Shown: positions 63,928 through 64,000 of the stretch, piece by piece
Layout: each line of letters opens with the position of its first letter
How positions within the stretch are numbered: position 1 is the stretch's first letter
Assembly: GCA_964017045.1 (NCBI GenBank)
Contig: OZ024799.1
Span: 28,903,596 to 28,967,595 of the forward strand
Source: Omphiscola glabra
Lineage: Eukaryota > Mollusca > Gastropoda > Lymnaeidae
Length of the DNA stretch: 64,000 bases
Direction: 5' to 3'
Notes under the pieces: generated by a model
What the model saw: the letters and a program-made list of their open reading frames with translations, nothing else
What the model was told of the DNA's origin: nothing
Databases searched by the model: none
Program-made: the position numbers and the translations under genes

Positions 63928-64000
63928 GACTTTTTGGGGAGAATCTCTCAAAGCAGGCCTACGTGTAACTGTAACGACGTGACTATCACTAAGCTAAATG
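63928..64000 (-). promoter_or_regulatory. 5' flank of GST copy B
   Basis: The 73 bases upstream of the start codon contain GAGAGATTCTCCCCAAAAAG directly before ATG and GTCACGTCGTTACAGTTACA further up. Both are conserved in front of the orphan exon at 58727, which suggests 5'UTR and proximal promoter. The window ends here. Confidence 0.4.

Overview
The window is nuclear DNA of an invertebrate animal, most likely a mollusc and plausibly a heterobranch gastropod. It is AT-rich, its genes are split by long introns with canonical GT-AG sites, and the space between genes is crowded with hAT-type miniature elements, LINE remnants, a tRNA-headed SINE and minisatellites. The species call is an inference from gene and repeat style; no search was possible.

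Layout. (1) 4584-5316, minus: the first coding exon of a FAM120 (constitutive coactivator of PPAR-gamma-like) gene; the rest of the gene lies beyond the left edge. (2) 5.6-15.0 kb: a transposon-rich gap with hAT-like MITEs, a minisatellite broken by a MITE, a decayed LINE (11.5-13.9 kb), and a 352-bp hAT insertion ending about 40 bp before the next gene's ATG. (3) 15034-35753, plus: a complete 21-exon copine gene (543 aa; C2A, C2B, vWA) of the CPNE5/8/9 type. I rebuilt it exon by exon; all exon phases join. Its later introns carry many tandem repeats, three of which are duplications of the gene's own splice junctions. (4) 35.8-40.9 kb: gap between convergent genes, no coding signal. (5) 40970-48111, minus: a complete six-exon cytosolic glutathione S-transferase (217 aa, alpha-like). 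(6) 48.1-58.7 kb: a nested transposon block, including a 4.0-kb hAT insertion with perfect 8-bp target duplications inside a much older inverted-repeat structure. (7) 58727-58796, plus: an orphan, inverted GST first exon with its upstream flank. (8) 60240-63927, minus: a second six-exon GST (about 216 aa), a tandem paralogue of the first.

The three protein-coding genes that are complete are unrelated in function (calcium-dependent membrane binding; glutathione conjugation) and simply lie next to each other; only the two GSTs and the orphan exon form a local family. No prokaryotic operon, CRISPR array, tRNA gene or rRNA gene is seen. The most notable signals are the duplicated splice junctions in the copine gene, the apparent shift of the first intron between the two GSTs, the hAT element next to the copine start, and a small retroposed-looking repeat carrying a hammerhead-ribozyme-like core.
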